Shown in pieces: positions 1-11,996 of a stretch of 64,000 bases of DNA. Each line of letters starts with the position of its first letter. Within the stretch, counting starts at the first letter, position 1. The position numbers were made by a program, and so were the translations under genes. The notes under the pieces were generated by a model. The model had not been told where the DNA came from, made no database searches, and saw nothing but the letters and a program-made list of their open reading frames with translations. The stretch spans positions 124,001 through 188,000 of the forward strand of contig JAANDG010000234.1 of the NCBI GenBank assembly GCA_036852015.1. The letters run 5' to 3'. Source of the stretch: Pelodera strongyloides. Lineage: Eukaryota; Nematoda; Chromadorea; Rhabditida; Rhabditidae.

Positions 1-1209
1 TATCTTCCAAGAGGTGTTTTGTTTGAGCTATTAGGTTGCTTGAACTATGGACTATGGCTGGGTCGAAGACCATGGTACCCGCCTTAGCCGAGCCTATTCC
101 CTAGAGATATATAGCTACCGTCTAGGGATATATAGCTATTTAATCTACGCCTCTACCTGTGAAATTTGTATATTTTCCTGTTTTTATGAGACATTTTCAC
201 CAGAAACATTGAAACTGTATTTTCACCCTTGAATAAAAAAGGTGTACGTTCTTATTTAGATTATTTAGATTAGGAAACTTCTCGTCACACAGATAAGATT
301 CACAAACCATCTCATTAAAAAACCTCGGAGCTCAGGCCTCTTTGGCTTTTTCTACCAAAGCGGGGTTATTCGCGAATTTTTCGTTTTCAGTGTGATATAG
401 CGGTAGCCATTAGTTTTCCTACACACACAGAAACACCCATAAATCGCGTCGGCGCTTCAAATTGTTGCTTCACCCGGGGCGGGCACACTTTTGGCCAGCG
501 GGCCCGCCCGGCTAAAGCCCAAGGGCCAGCCGCCAATTGTTTAATAGCCCGGCACATCGCTAATGTTACCGCCAAGGTGCTGATGCATCATTAGATCATT
601 AGAGAATTTTACGAGTGTTGAATGTTTGGACAATTATACGGAAATTAGGTAGTAAAACAGAATTGTATACGGGGTGCCTTGATTGATATTCGAAACACGG
701 GGTGCCCTGATTGATATTCAAAGTCATTTCTTTCTCTATCATTTTCTTACTAGTGTATGTCTAAGTTCGTACTCTACCTTTAAATTTTCATACACTATTT
801 CTTATACCTTTACGCATAATTCTTGTAGTTAAGTTGACACTTTCATTTTTGCAGCTTATCAGTTTTAAATTTTTATTATGTATTATTTTTATTATGTAGA
901 AAGCTTCTCATTTGTACGAAGAGTGACTTTTGCATATAATTCAAGGTGTTAGCAATTCCCATAAAAGAAAGACTTCTGCAATTTTTTTGCAATCAATTTC
1001 TCAAAACTTTCTCAAAACCAGCAAGTCCGTCGCATGAATCTACATGTGCCGTTCCCGAGTTTAATAAAACAAAAACAAGCGCAAAAAAGGTTTATAATCA
1101 CTCTGAACTCTGAACATGTGTCGCATGCATGGAACATAACAAAACAAGATTCACTTTCATATGCTCCATGCCTGATGCCATCAGATATGTATTATATTTA
1201 TACATTATG

Positions 1210-1377
1210 TTAAAGCGAAATACCGGCCGGTTTTTGAAACGCATTGTTTACACCAGCATTCTTATGCAGCATATGCAAACGAGCATAAATCAGAATAAAA
1301 TATATATATATATACGTAAGAGTAAGAATTCAGTTGTCCACGATGCGTCTCAAAAACCGGCTGGTATTTCGCTTTAA
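1210..1377. mobile_element. MITE family A copy (CCGGCCGG palindrome)
   Basis: The element has near-perfect terminal inverted repeats. The left end is TTAAAGCGAAATACCGGCCG and the right end is its complement with one change (CGGCTGG). The inner halves pair through TTTTTGAAACGCAT and its complement. It is about 168 bp with no coding capacity. This is the reference copy for the family. The flanks are TTAA, which could be the target site. Confidence 0.8.
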
Positions 1378-1560
1378 AGATTTATTAATGAAGTCCTTTT
1401 CCGGAACAACTTTTAGTCATCGTAAAAAATTTCAGTAATCTTAAAATAAGTCACACATGCCATGTTTGGATGTATTTGAAGTTGACTAACACGAGAAAAT
1501 GGTAGCGGCTTCTTTTTATTTTCATATAATACTCCCATGTTTTATTATGTTTTATGTTGG

Positions 1561-1680
1561 TCCTCTCTCTCTAGCTCTCTCTCTCTCTCTAGCTCTCTCT
1601 CCCTCCCTCTCTCTCTCTCTAGCTCTCTCTCTATCTCTCTATGGCTCTCTCTCTCTCTAGCTCTCGCTTACTTGGCTCCC
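1561..1680 (+). repeat. CT-rich microsatellite with CTAG interruptions
   Basis: A (CT)n tract broken at intervals by AGCTCTCT units, so it is partly a longer-period satellite of TCTCTAGC. Confidence 0.9.
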
Positions 1681-2016
1681 CTTGCTCCCTAACTATCTGC
1701 TCCCACCCTCTCTGACATCGGAAGTGCAACCACAATCACTTCAATCAGAAATAACCGAATAGCCTGCCACTGTCGAAATAGCGGCTTTCAGGTTTGAAAC
1801 TCAAATGGATTACTGTAATTTGTCATGTCATGTTTTAATTTTCTTCATTTTTGTGCACTTCACTTATTTGTGTCAACCTAACTGTACAGACGCTTGCCAA
1901 GTCCTTTTCTCGCATGTGTTTTTTGTTACTCACATTATTAATTATTATCCACAAAGAAAGAATCGAAACAAACGTTTGGAGGCTAATGGCTGGCCCACTT
2001 TTCCTCAACCTTTGAA

Positions 2017-2057
2017 GTTTGAAGTTTGAAGTTTGAAGTTTGAAGTTTGAAGTTTGA
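2017..2057 (+). repeat. Heptamer tandem TTTGAAG
   Basis: About six perfect tandem copies of the 7-bp unit TTTGAAG. Confidence 0.9.
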
Positions 2058-2338
2058 ACGGTCTACGTCTAGGCTAGGTTCACACTTTTATAAACGTTTT
2101 TCTGTATGTAGTATGTGTTTGTCCGAGGTTTTCCACAAGAAAACTGCTAGCTTACCCAATCATGAATCGCAAACATCTGGTATACGTTTCTGCAATCCGA
2201 TATAAGCTAAGCTATGCATTATGCAAATCGAAGCCGACCTTTTGTAGCCTTACAGTTAGTCTTTATAAGTTGTATCCCGGTGACATCCACATTATTTGGC
2301 GTGCACTATTTTTCATTTGTGGTCCTCTATTTTGCTCA

Positions 2339-2505
2339 TTAAAGCAGAATAACATCCGGTTTTTGACAAACTGCATTCTCATATTTTGCATACAAATGAA
2401 TATAATTAGACTAAAAATCACGAAGTATCGCTTGTCATGTTCATACATTACATGGGAGTATAGCATCCAGTATATGTTTCAAAAACCGGCCGCTATACCG
2501 CTTAA
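2339..2505. mobile_element. MITE family A, variant B copy
   Basis: A diverged palindromic element. The left end is TTAAAGCAGAATAACATCCGG and the right end reads CCGGCCGCTATACCGCTTAA. The TATAACG/TATACCG variant recurs at 12255 and 16200, so it forms a subfamily. Confidence 0.65.
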
Positions 2506-2691
2506 AACTCTTGAATACATCCCAGAGTGAATTAGACCTTTCCAGTATATCTTGAAACTTAAAACGTGCAGCCGTCCTTGACTCTCTTATTATCTCATCT
2601 CTTCATCTATTTACCCCCCAAACCTTGTGCCTTATTACGGTCGAGTAAAAGACAAAAAAGGCCACGATTGTGATCAGTCAATCGCACGCGT

Positions 2692-2726
2692 AGAGCACAG
2701 GTCTTGTCCTCAAAGACCTGTGCTCT
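2692..2726. repeat. Perfect 14-bp-stem hairpin
   Basis: The arms AGAGCACAGGTCTT and AAGACCTGTGCTCT are exact complements around the 7-nt loop GTCCTCA. No T-run follows, so it does not look like a terminator. Confidence 0.85.
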
Positions 2727-4582
2727 GGTTAATCGCACAGGTTCCCGCACAAGGCCCGAGATTTGGATATTGACCTCAATTTTGAGACAATTTGTCACTG
2801 GACGAGGTTCAAAGCAAACCACGCGGAAAAAATATAGCCTAATCATTTGGTAGATAGACAAGGACCTTGAGGTTTGCACAGGCATACCCTAATTCTTAGG
2901 TTTTTAAAGATTTCACAGAAAACGAAATTTCTAAGAGATATTAAAGTGGTAGCCTCATTTGGATCCTCATTCTTTCCATAAACATGATTATCATAACCAT
3001 AGTTCCTCATTTGATGAATATATGAATGCTGTGTTTAATTTTGTAGTTTCCTGCAAGACGTATTTATGTGTGAAAGTAGTTGAACTTAAATCTAGTTGTT
3101 GAAACTGAAGGGGGAACAGGCATTAAATTACAGTTTCGGTGACCACACGGATTAGTACCCGACTTTTTCTTTTGCTACAGGACTTAGGGTTTAGGAGTGT
3201 TTCCACAAAATACAGACTAACCAGTTTTGGTTGGCTTTTTTGAAACGGTTAAGCTAAAAGTTCTCTATTTCCTTTTTTGTTCTTCATTTTTTTCACGAAC
3301 ATGCTTTTCCGGTGAATAAAGTAATAATAAGTATAGTCCACACATTTGGTCATTGATTGTTTTAGATAATTGTATTGACTAGATAAGAAGGTGTAAAATA
3401 TGGGCTCTGCGTTTCTCTACCTATTATTAATTATCTTATCTAATTGTAATAATTGCGAGTAATATTCAATCTGTGTAATTGCCCATTTCCTCTCAAACTT
3501 CTCACTTTTTAGGTGTTGCGCAAAGTTTTTCACACTAGTTTTCACCACTTTATTTCAGTTAGCGAGCGATGAACGCATAGATTTATAGCTTCGGCGCCTG
3601 TTAGTAAAATAGCCGGAGGATTTTGTTTTGGTCACTATGGTGGTGTTTATTAGTATTAATATTAGTAATGTATTGTTTTTAATTTCCTATAATATTCGTG
3701 TAGTTTATTGGTTTACATAAATGAGTCATTATTATACAGAAACTGCACAACCCTTGTGCTATATATGCATACAAGCATACATACACATACGGCTAACAAA
3801 CGAATTGCTCAGTAAGTTATACACACAAATTGCGAAACTGTTTTGGTTTGATGCAACCTTATAAATATTATTTCAAGTTCTCTATTATATTAATTTATTT
3901 GTGTATATGTATTCTAAAAAAGATTATTCTCTAATATTGAAGACGATTCCTTGAAACTTGAAATTGTTCAGCTTCTTATACTTATTCTGACATCATTCCG
4001 ACTTTCATGTACTAGAACTGAACTTCACATCTCCACTTTTTACCCGTCCTTACTTTATTTACCACATTGCTAGCACGCAGATGTTCAACTCTTAGATGAC
4101 GCTATCAAACTTCTATTTTCGTTCTTTTTCCACTTTTTTTTCCGTTTTTCTAGAATTTTATTTAGTTCATCTCTCAGTTCACTAGTTTTCCAGTGGTATT
4201 ATAACACTCCTTGTCAACACGTAAGTAGTGGAGGAGTTGACCATTTTACTCTATGGGACCTGATTACATTCATTTCGTATTATAAATTATAAGCTTTGCT
4301 GATGTTTCTTTATAAAGGCAAAAAAAGAGATTATCATGTGTTATTGGCACATGTTTCTTTATTTTGTAAATAAACTGATAAACCCTTATAATTACTCCTA
4401 ATATTCCTACGTTGGTATATACCAAGTTAAATATTGTCACAGTTCGTTCTACTCTATAATCAAAAGAAAATTTTTCGGACAACTCTTTGACATAACATAA
4501 ATACGAAATGTGACTGTTTGTTTTTATATGTATTTTAAGTGATTTTTTTATTAATATTTTTATAAAATATTATTATTTTCAG

Positions 4583-7500
4583 AAGTTGACGCTGGCCATT
4601 TGACATCGGTGCTCCAGCTCGTTTATGCTCTATCCAATCAAAGACAACAGCAAAGGGTACAGAGAAAAGAATTAGAAAAGAAGTGGGTTATGTTTATTTG
4701 ACTTTTTTATTTACTAGTGATATTTACCAATAATATTTTTTATTTACTAATAATGAATGGGTAATGAATTTTACTAATGCATTTATCGTATATCTATATT
4801 TACCACGGCGTTAAGGTTAATTGTTAACTGTGGAGATGAAAAGAGAGGTTTTATATAGATATAATTTCCTAGATGTAGATTTGTTTTCTCTCCAGTTTTA
4901 ATGTTTTACCTATATTTATCATTATTTTTTATTGACGGCTACGGCCCTACGGCACATATAACACAAATGTGCATCTTACCATTAGGATATGAAATCCACC
5001 AATTATACACAATCTACATGAAAGGTTATTTTAAGCTATAAAGGTTAATTATTATAAAAATTTCAGAATGGCACCAGCCTCACGGTTAGCACAACCTACA
5101 AGGTTGGCAACGCCGTTAGCCTCCGCCTCACCAGTTAACACCAAATGTACGTTTCAAACCATTTATAACATATTTTCAAAAATGCTGAAACCCAATTTCC
5201 TTTTGAAGTTCTTATTGTAAGAAACTGCAGTATAACTGTTCAGAACGACTTGCCATTGGGACAGGCCCATAAAAATTATAGTAGTCGAACTCTATTTTGA
5301 AAAACTTTTTTTATTGGAGTACATTCTTTTTACCTCCATTAGGATTTAAAGGGATCGGTTCACCTGAAATAGTGTCTGTTTTTTTTGTTTCTTTATTTTC
5401 TATAAGGGATAATAAAAATTTGGAATGCAAAAAGTAGTGTTCTGTTTCAATACTCACGAAGATATTGGTTGATAAACTGGTGGATTGATCGGTCCGGAAT
5501 GCAAAAAGGGTAATTGCCTAGACACTATTTCAGGTGAACCGATAGCCTTTATCATGAAAATGATTAATTATATTATAGAAGATATAGGCACACATATACA
5601 TATGCACCCAGTAACCAGTAACTCACACAGAACGATTATCTAACATCGTTTTCCCTACCCTGAGATAAACAAATCTCGTTCTAGATTTTATATAATAGGG
5701 TGTCTCTCACACACTGTTGACAAAACAGTTTTTTTTTCTATCCTGTGCTATACAGGACATTATACACGTTTGCTATTTTATAGCTCTAAACATTCATTCA
5801 TGTTATTCACAAAACGGTAGAGTGGTCGATTGTTATGAATGTTTACCGTTTGCGTTACCACTGCAATGGTGACCATTATGTTTTTATTAGGCTATGCTAT
5901 AAGCTGACCTTACAATTCTACAGTACTTTACGTCGCACCATCGCATTTGTCAACATTTTGGTCGTAATAATACTGTGTTCCTCAGGCGCGCAGCGCGGTA
6001 ATGCGTAGCCGCGTCCGCGAGAAAAGATTGCGAATTTGCAATTAAAAATTCGAGAACAGAAAAACCTCTTTTCTGCGTCTCCGCCTTTCCCATGTTAAAA
6101 AGCCATCTCTTTACCGCGGACGCGGTTACGCATTTGCGCGTTGCGCCTGATAACGTAGTACTGTATTACTGGTATCCTCCACTCTCCTTGAGATGAGCTT
6201 ACGGAAAAGTTTCTCCGGCTGCCGTGCAATATTCATTGAGCTTACTTTATGGAAACCTTTATATCAGTTTATACCTTAGACTTAGATGCTTAGGCTTAGG
6301 CTGTCTTATAGTTTAATTCTGGAATACTTTATTCAAGCTTGGTGCCCGTAGTATAATTTATCACAAATGTAACTAACGAATTCACAGGGATCCACCAGTT
6401 GACAACTTGTATCGGCTAACGGCTAACTTGCCGTTCTACGTAAGCAACTTCTATCGCATTCATCAAAATGGTACCCGCGTAATTGGTCGATTAATTACAT
6501 GAAAGAGTTTCCGTCTGTTACGCTTTCTCTTTTGCTCTCACTCTCTCTTTCTCCGTCTCTCTCGTTCTCTCTCTCTCTCTATCTATCTATCTCTCTCTCT
6601 CTCTCTCTCTGTCCCAGAACTTCTGTGGATCCTGGTGGCCAATAGTTTACTGGGGCAATTACCGCACGGCATGTTGATGAAATACACGGCAATGGTAGTG
6701 ACATCCAGAAGTCCAGAAGCACAATTACGTACGATTACTCTCAAGTTATGCCCATCATTCAGTGTTTATGAAAAGACAGTTTATCTCATCTGGGACATAC
6801 ATAGTGCCCTGTTTATGAAAAGATAAGTATTGATTGTCACTTCCAACCAGCAAAACAATCTCATCAGGGACGTGCATAGTATAAGTATAGTGGATAGAAA
6901 GCTCTCAGGTCATAGGTTTTGTTTTGGTCCATGCTCCTCGTTCATCTTCATATCATAGGCGTATTTCTCGATTTACATCCCAATTAAACAAAATAAAGTA
7001 AATCGGAAAAAAAATTGCTTTACGCTGTCGTGCCTTTTTAATTGCTACCTTCCTATTCTACATATATTCATTTCCAATGTTTCCGTTTTTGCATGTTTTT
7101 AATTATGGTTCGTGAAAAATATGGCCATAAAGCAAAAAAAAAGCAAAAATTATAGGGCAGGTTATAGAATAGACTCGCTATAAATTCACCATTTGAGGCT
7201 ACCATTGTAGTGGAAATACGATGCATTTTGTCGTATAACTGGTATAACTTCTATAACCTGCCCTATAATTTTTCCATTTTTTTTTATTTTAGTTAGACTT
7301 TGCTTGGGAGTATCACTATGTTGGTCTACGTCTACCGTTGAACAGTAGTCGTTGCTTAGTTTGTGTTGACTACCGTATAACTATGCAATGTATCAACGCA
7401 CGTACTCTTACCTACGTATTCGCTACGCTTTTTCATATACGCAGCTTAGATCTACTGTGTTCTGTAACTGACTTTATAACCACTATTTTTACATTCATAA

Positions 7501-10500
7501 ATATCATTGTCTTCTGCCAATACTTCTACTACTCCTCGATATATGCATACTACTACCACTACCAAGTGATATATTTTTGGCCGGCCGTTTTATTTCCGCA
7601 TTAAAATGGGAGCAAAATACCCCCATTCCAAGCCGTAGCGTCGTCTATAATACGAAAATACGAATTCGGAGAGATGCATTACCCATGCGCCCATCTAGCA
7701 TAGCCTATAATTTAGTATGTATATTTACACCCTAATCTAGGCACTTTATTTTTGTTCGTAAGCAATTCATTATGGGAGTAGTTTACTTTGGGAAAAGATG
7801 TATTTCTCTCTCTATCTCAATCTCTCTCTCTCTCACGCTCTCTCTCTCTCTCACATCTGATACACACCCAGAAATCTCTCGAAATGTTATAGAATGGTAT
7901 TCTTGGTGTGTACCAACTTACGCTTACTTTGTAGTCTCTCCTTTCTTTGCCTTATTCCTTTCCTTGCTTACGCCCTTGGATACGCGATGTCCCTACCTGC
8001 GGTTAGCTATAATTGAACAACACAATTTTCGAAGGTAAATAGAGACCAGGTGCTGGGCATCAACAGTGGTTCCTTATTGCGCCGGTAACTGGGTTGTTTT
8101 TGTCCTTTTTGTGTCACTTTGAGGTTGTGGCCGGGCTGTCAACCTAGTAGAGGTAGTGCCAGTAGTTATGCATTTCCCTCTATTATTTCATTCTGGTTTA
8201 CTTGCTCTGGTAAGCTTGCCATTAGCTGCACTGGTAAACTTACCTGATTTAAACTTACAATCTTTTGTGTATTATCTGTACCAAGTGTTGAAATTGATAG
8301 ATTCCCAGCAACTTATAGCTACTCTATTTCTATTTACATTCGTAAATTGTGTTGTTCAATTATAGCTAACCTCAGATTAATTCCAATTAGCCAATTGTAA
8401 GTGGGCTGCACAATTGGAAAATTAATGCCGCGGATTACTCAGTTTACAAAGCCCTATGCTATATGTTGTTCGAGTTTTCACCGCTGTAGATTTACAGCCC
8501 CTCTTTCCTATTCTTTTACATGTTTATTAAACAAAATGGCAGAACTTCGCCAGGCAGGAAATCTGCTTGAAATTTCTTTGTTTTCTTAATTTTTCTCCAA
8601 CTTGCATTTTTTCAGCCTTATTTTTTTTTCATAAGCCTCATTCCAGTATCAACTCCGACTGGTCTCGCACGTCCTTCCTCAATACGGCCGCCAACTTCGT
8701 CAAGTACGAATACGATAGCACCCACCGGATTGAAGCCTCCGACCAAGTTAACCGCGAAGCTAACGTCAGGGTAAGTTATTAGTTTATTATTGATAGTTTG
8801 AATCAATTGGCTATTCGTTCAAGTGGAGCGGTTGTAGATTGTCTTACAAAATTATTTGAACATAACATGTCCATTTTGTTCAATTAAACAACATTACCAG
8901 AAAGGAGAAGGCAAAAAGGCAGATCGGCAGATGTTTTTTTTTCTATAAATGTAAGAAATACATAATAAGATTATTATTATTTCACACCTTTCACATAATT
9001 TCTTTGAGCAATAGTAACAAAGGGATAGTTATCGAATTAGAGCATCGCGACCTTGAAATCGGTTTTTTTTCTCTAAAAGCCGTGGGATTTTTGCTTTGTT
9101 GACAGATTTTCAGTGTGTCTTTTGTATGAATAGAGGTTCTAGTTGATCCTAATTCTCGTAGAAATAATGTATCATCGAATGATACTTTAAAGCGAAATAC
9201 CGGCCTTTTTGAAACACATCGAGTAGAACAGCATTCTTATGCAACTTATGCAAATGAATAAAAAATCGACACCACTTAGAGTAACTGCCTAAGAATTCAA
9301 ATGTCCACGATGCGTTTCAAAAACCGGTCGATATTTCGCTTTACCTAAGTTTTTTGTTCCTCCTTACTAGTTTATATATATTACAAAATTTTCGTCTGTC
9401 AAATATACGTTTCTTCGTTCTTATATAAGCAAACTATTCGTTGTTCACATTGGTGCTTTCTTGACGTGTTTTATATGTATGTAATACATACTTCAAATTC
9501 AGAGTGTCAGGCTCACGAGAGAATGCTTTCGTTCCCTGTATAATATTTTCTATAGTATGCCCGTACATCCATACGAATAAACAATATCATGATGCACGCT
9601 TACTGCACTTTAATGAGTGCTGTATTAGTATAATACTTTTTGTTAAAAGGTTAAAAGTTAACGCTAGTGCTGTCCTTAGACCCCCGAATGGGTCCCTGCG
9701 GTCCGCTCTGCTCTACCGAAGCAGTGGGCCACAGGCATCTTTGATTACGAAATGGGTGGCCAGGCCTGATCGAAGACAAACCTTCCCAAGTTTTCCTTGG
9801 GAAGGTTGTGTTTGTAAAAACGGTACCAGGTGAATAACTATACAATATTTCATATTCCAGGCCACCGTCCCGAAACAATAATGGCTCATTGATATCTTCC
9901 GCGTGTGGTTCGTCCGTGGAGGAGTGCGCACCGTCGACGTCGTTACTTAAGAAGACATCGGCTTTGTTGACGTCCACGACAACCACCGTCAACACCACGA
10001 CCACGTCTAATACCAACACCCCTAGTGCAACCAGATTGCCAAGCCAAACGGCCATCTCATCTAATAAACAACAGATCTTGCAACCGAATTCGGTGGGTTT
10101 ACTATCCTCGCCAGTAATTTATTAATCTTATATAATTCAAAAAGAACAAAGTATCCCAAAAAGTCGGTGTGCTGTCAATACCACAGTATTTCTACACGAA
10201 ACTTGCATCTATAATATGAAAAATTAAAAAATATTCTCTATAGTTCCAAAATACTGTAAACTTTCACCATACTTGGAAACCCCATAATCCTTTTGTAGAC
10301 AGATTTTGCCTTAATTAACATCACGTATCTTTGAAGTAAACGAACGTTACGTCATGGGCTATATTGCAGGTCAAGTCTTCGCCCGTGAAGACGTCCCTAC
10401 GACCGCCGGCCGCCAGTTCTGCCGCACGGAAGATTGTGCCAAAGAAGTCAACAGCTTCCGAAAGTGCTATGCCGAAACTTACTCCCAAGAATGACTCGCG

Positions 10501-10565
10501 ACCGCCGAGTTCAAGGGACAGGTCTCCTAAGCAAGGAACTATTGGAAAGGTATGGAGAGAGAGAA

Positions 10566-10596
<31 letters not shown>

Positions 10597-11955
10597 GAGA
10601 AGGAACTACGGAGAGAGATAGAAACCCATGAAAGCAGAGAGTGATATAATAAGAGAGAGAGAGAGAGAAAGAGAGAGAAAGAAAGAAAGAGCTACTTTAT
10701 GGATTAATCTCTACTACACAAACATCTTACCTTACAATTAAGATAAAACGTAATGCATGTACACCGTACCATAATGTTTTATTTTCACTATGAATGACTC
10801 GAAACACTAACTAATTAAAAATTGTTTAAAAAAATGGCATTTCCCACGCCAGCGCAAGTCTTCACGCTCGTTAGAACCAGTCGTAGCTCGCGTGTGACAG
10901 CTGGGAATCAGTGAGACGATGATTTGAAGCGACTACTTTAATTCGTTTGTCCTTCCAGTGCGTTATGCTTGTTACCAGTGCGCTAAAATACTGCAGACCG
11001 TTGCACTTAAACATACCGTACTTCATAAGCTGATTAAACAATTTAATGGGGAATGCCATACGGGCTTCCGGACGCTGATGTGCAATGATTCTCGCATTTG
11101 AGCAAAAGTTCATTTTCGAGGCTTTGGGGCAAAGGGGAGGGAGAGAGATGGGGAGGGAGAGTCGTTGAGAGAGAGGAGGGAGAGGAGAGAGAGAGACAGA
11201 GAGAAAGTCATAAGTCTCATTTAAGGGTTTGAAGGAACAACAAGCTCGCCCTCCTGCACCTGTGTCTGCGCCACAGACTTCCACACCGAAGTCGCGTACC
11301 GGGCTCAGACCGCCATCGTCAAGAAAAACGGTTCGCGATATTTCATTCGAAAGTAATATTCAAGTGGTGTTGGAAATCAGTTGTCAAATACACGTTAAAG
11401 CGAAATACCGGCCGGTTTTTGAAACGAATCGTGTGTAACTGAATTCTTACGTATTTATGCTAATTTGCTCGATTTTTTCTTCTAATTTATGTTCATTGGC
11501 AAAAGCTGCATAAAAATGATGGTCTACTCGATGTGCTTCAAAAACCGGCCGGTAATTCGCTTTAAAAAACGGCCGTTGTATGGCTCAGTGACACATTTCT
11601 TCACTCATGTAGCCACGCAACCATAGATAGCCTATCCATGTTTGGAGATGTAGCTCTCGAATGTCAATTGAACTTCCATTCTAACGAGCAGCAGCATATA
11701 TCTCACTATTCTCGTGCAGTTGTTTCTTAAAGCGAAATAACGGCGGTTTTGAAACGCATCGAGTACACCAGAATTCGTATGTAGCATACGCAAATGAACA
11801 TAAATTAGAATAACAAATCGAGCTAAATTCGAGCAAATTAGCATAAATACGTAAGAATTCAGTTATCCACGATGCGTTTCAAAAACTGGTCGGTATTTCG
11901 CTTTAATTCTAGAAGTGGCTTGACATTTACGCGGAAAGACCCTGTTCCTCTTACT

Positions 11956-11996
<41 letters not shown>

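Larger units (their letters stand above)
1..4582. other. Presumed unc-53 intron or 5' region, no exon seen
   Basis: I see no convincing coding exon here. The first supported exon, at 4583, begins inside a codon, so an upstream coding exon must lie before the window or be too small for me to recognise. The stretch holds two MITE copies (1210-1377, 2339-2505), a CT-rich microsatellite (1561-1680), a heptamer tandem (2017-2057) and a perfect hairpin (2692-2726). It also has short direct repeats at about 100-141 and 668-719 and a GC-rich island at about 470-540. The rest is AT-rich sequence with no recognised content. Confidence 0.6.
5147..8646. other. unc-53 intron with several foldbacks
   Basis: This 3.5-kb intron separates the exons at 5067 and 8647 and shows no further exon. 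It contains four foldbacks (5345-5552, 5965-6171, 7146-7274, 7997-8375), two CT microsatellites (6539-6612, 7804-7855) and a short TTAGGC tract near 6288. Stretches at 5560-5960, 6620-7140 and 7275-7800 hold nothing I recognise. Confidence 0.6.

Noticed and set aside
387..575. GC-rich 62-codon minus-strand frame
   Set aside because: It is a local GC-rich island with no acceptor, donor or homology I recognise; open frames are expected by chance in such composition.
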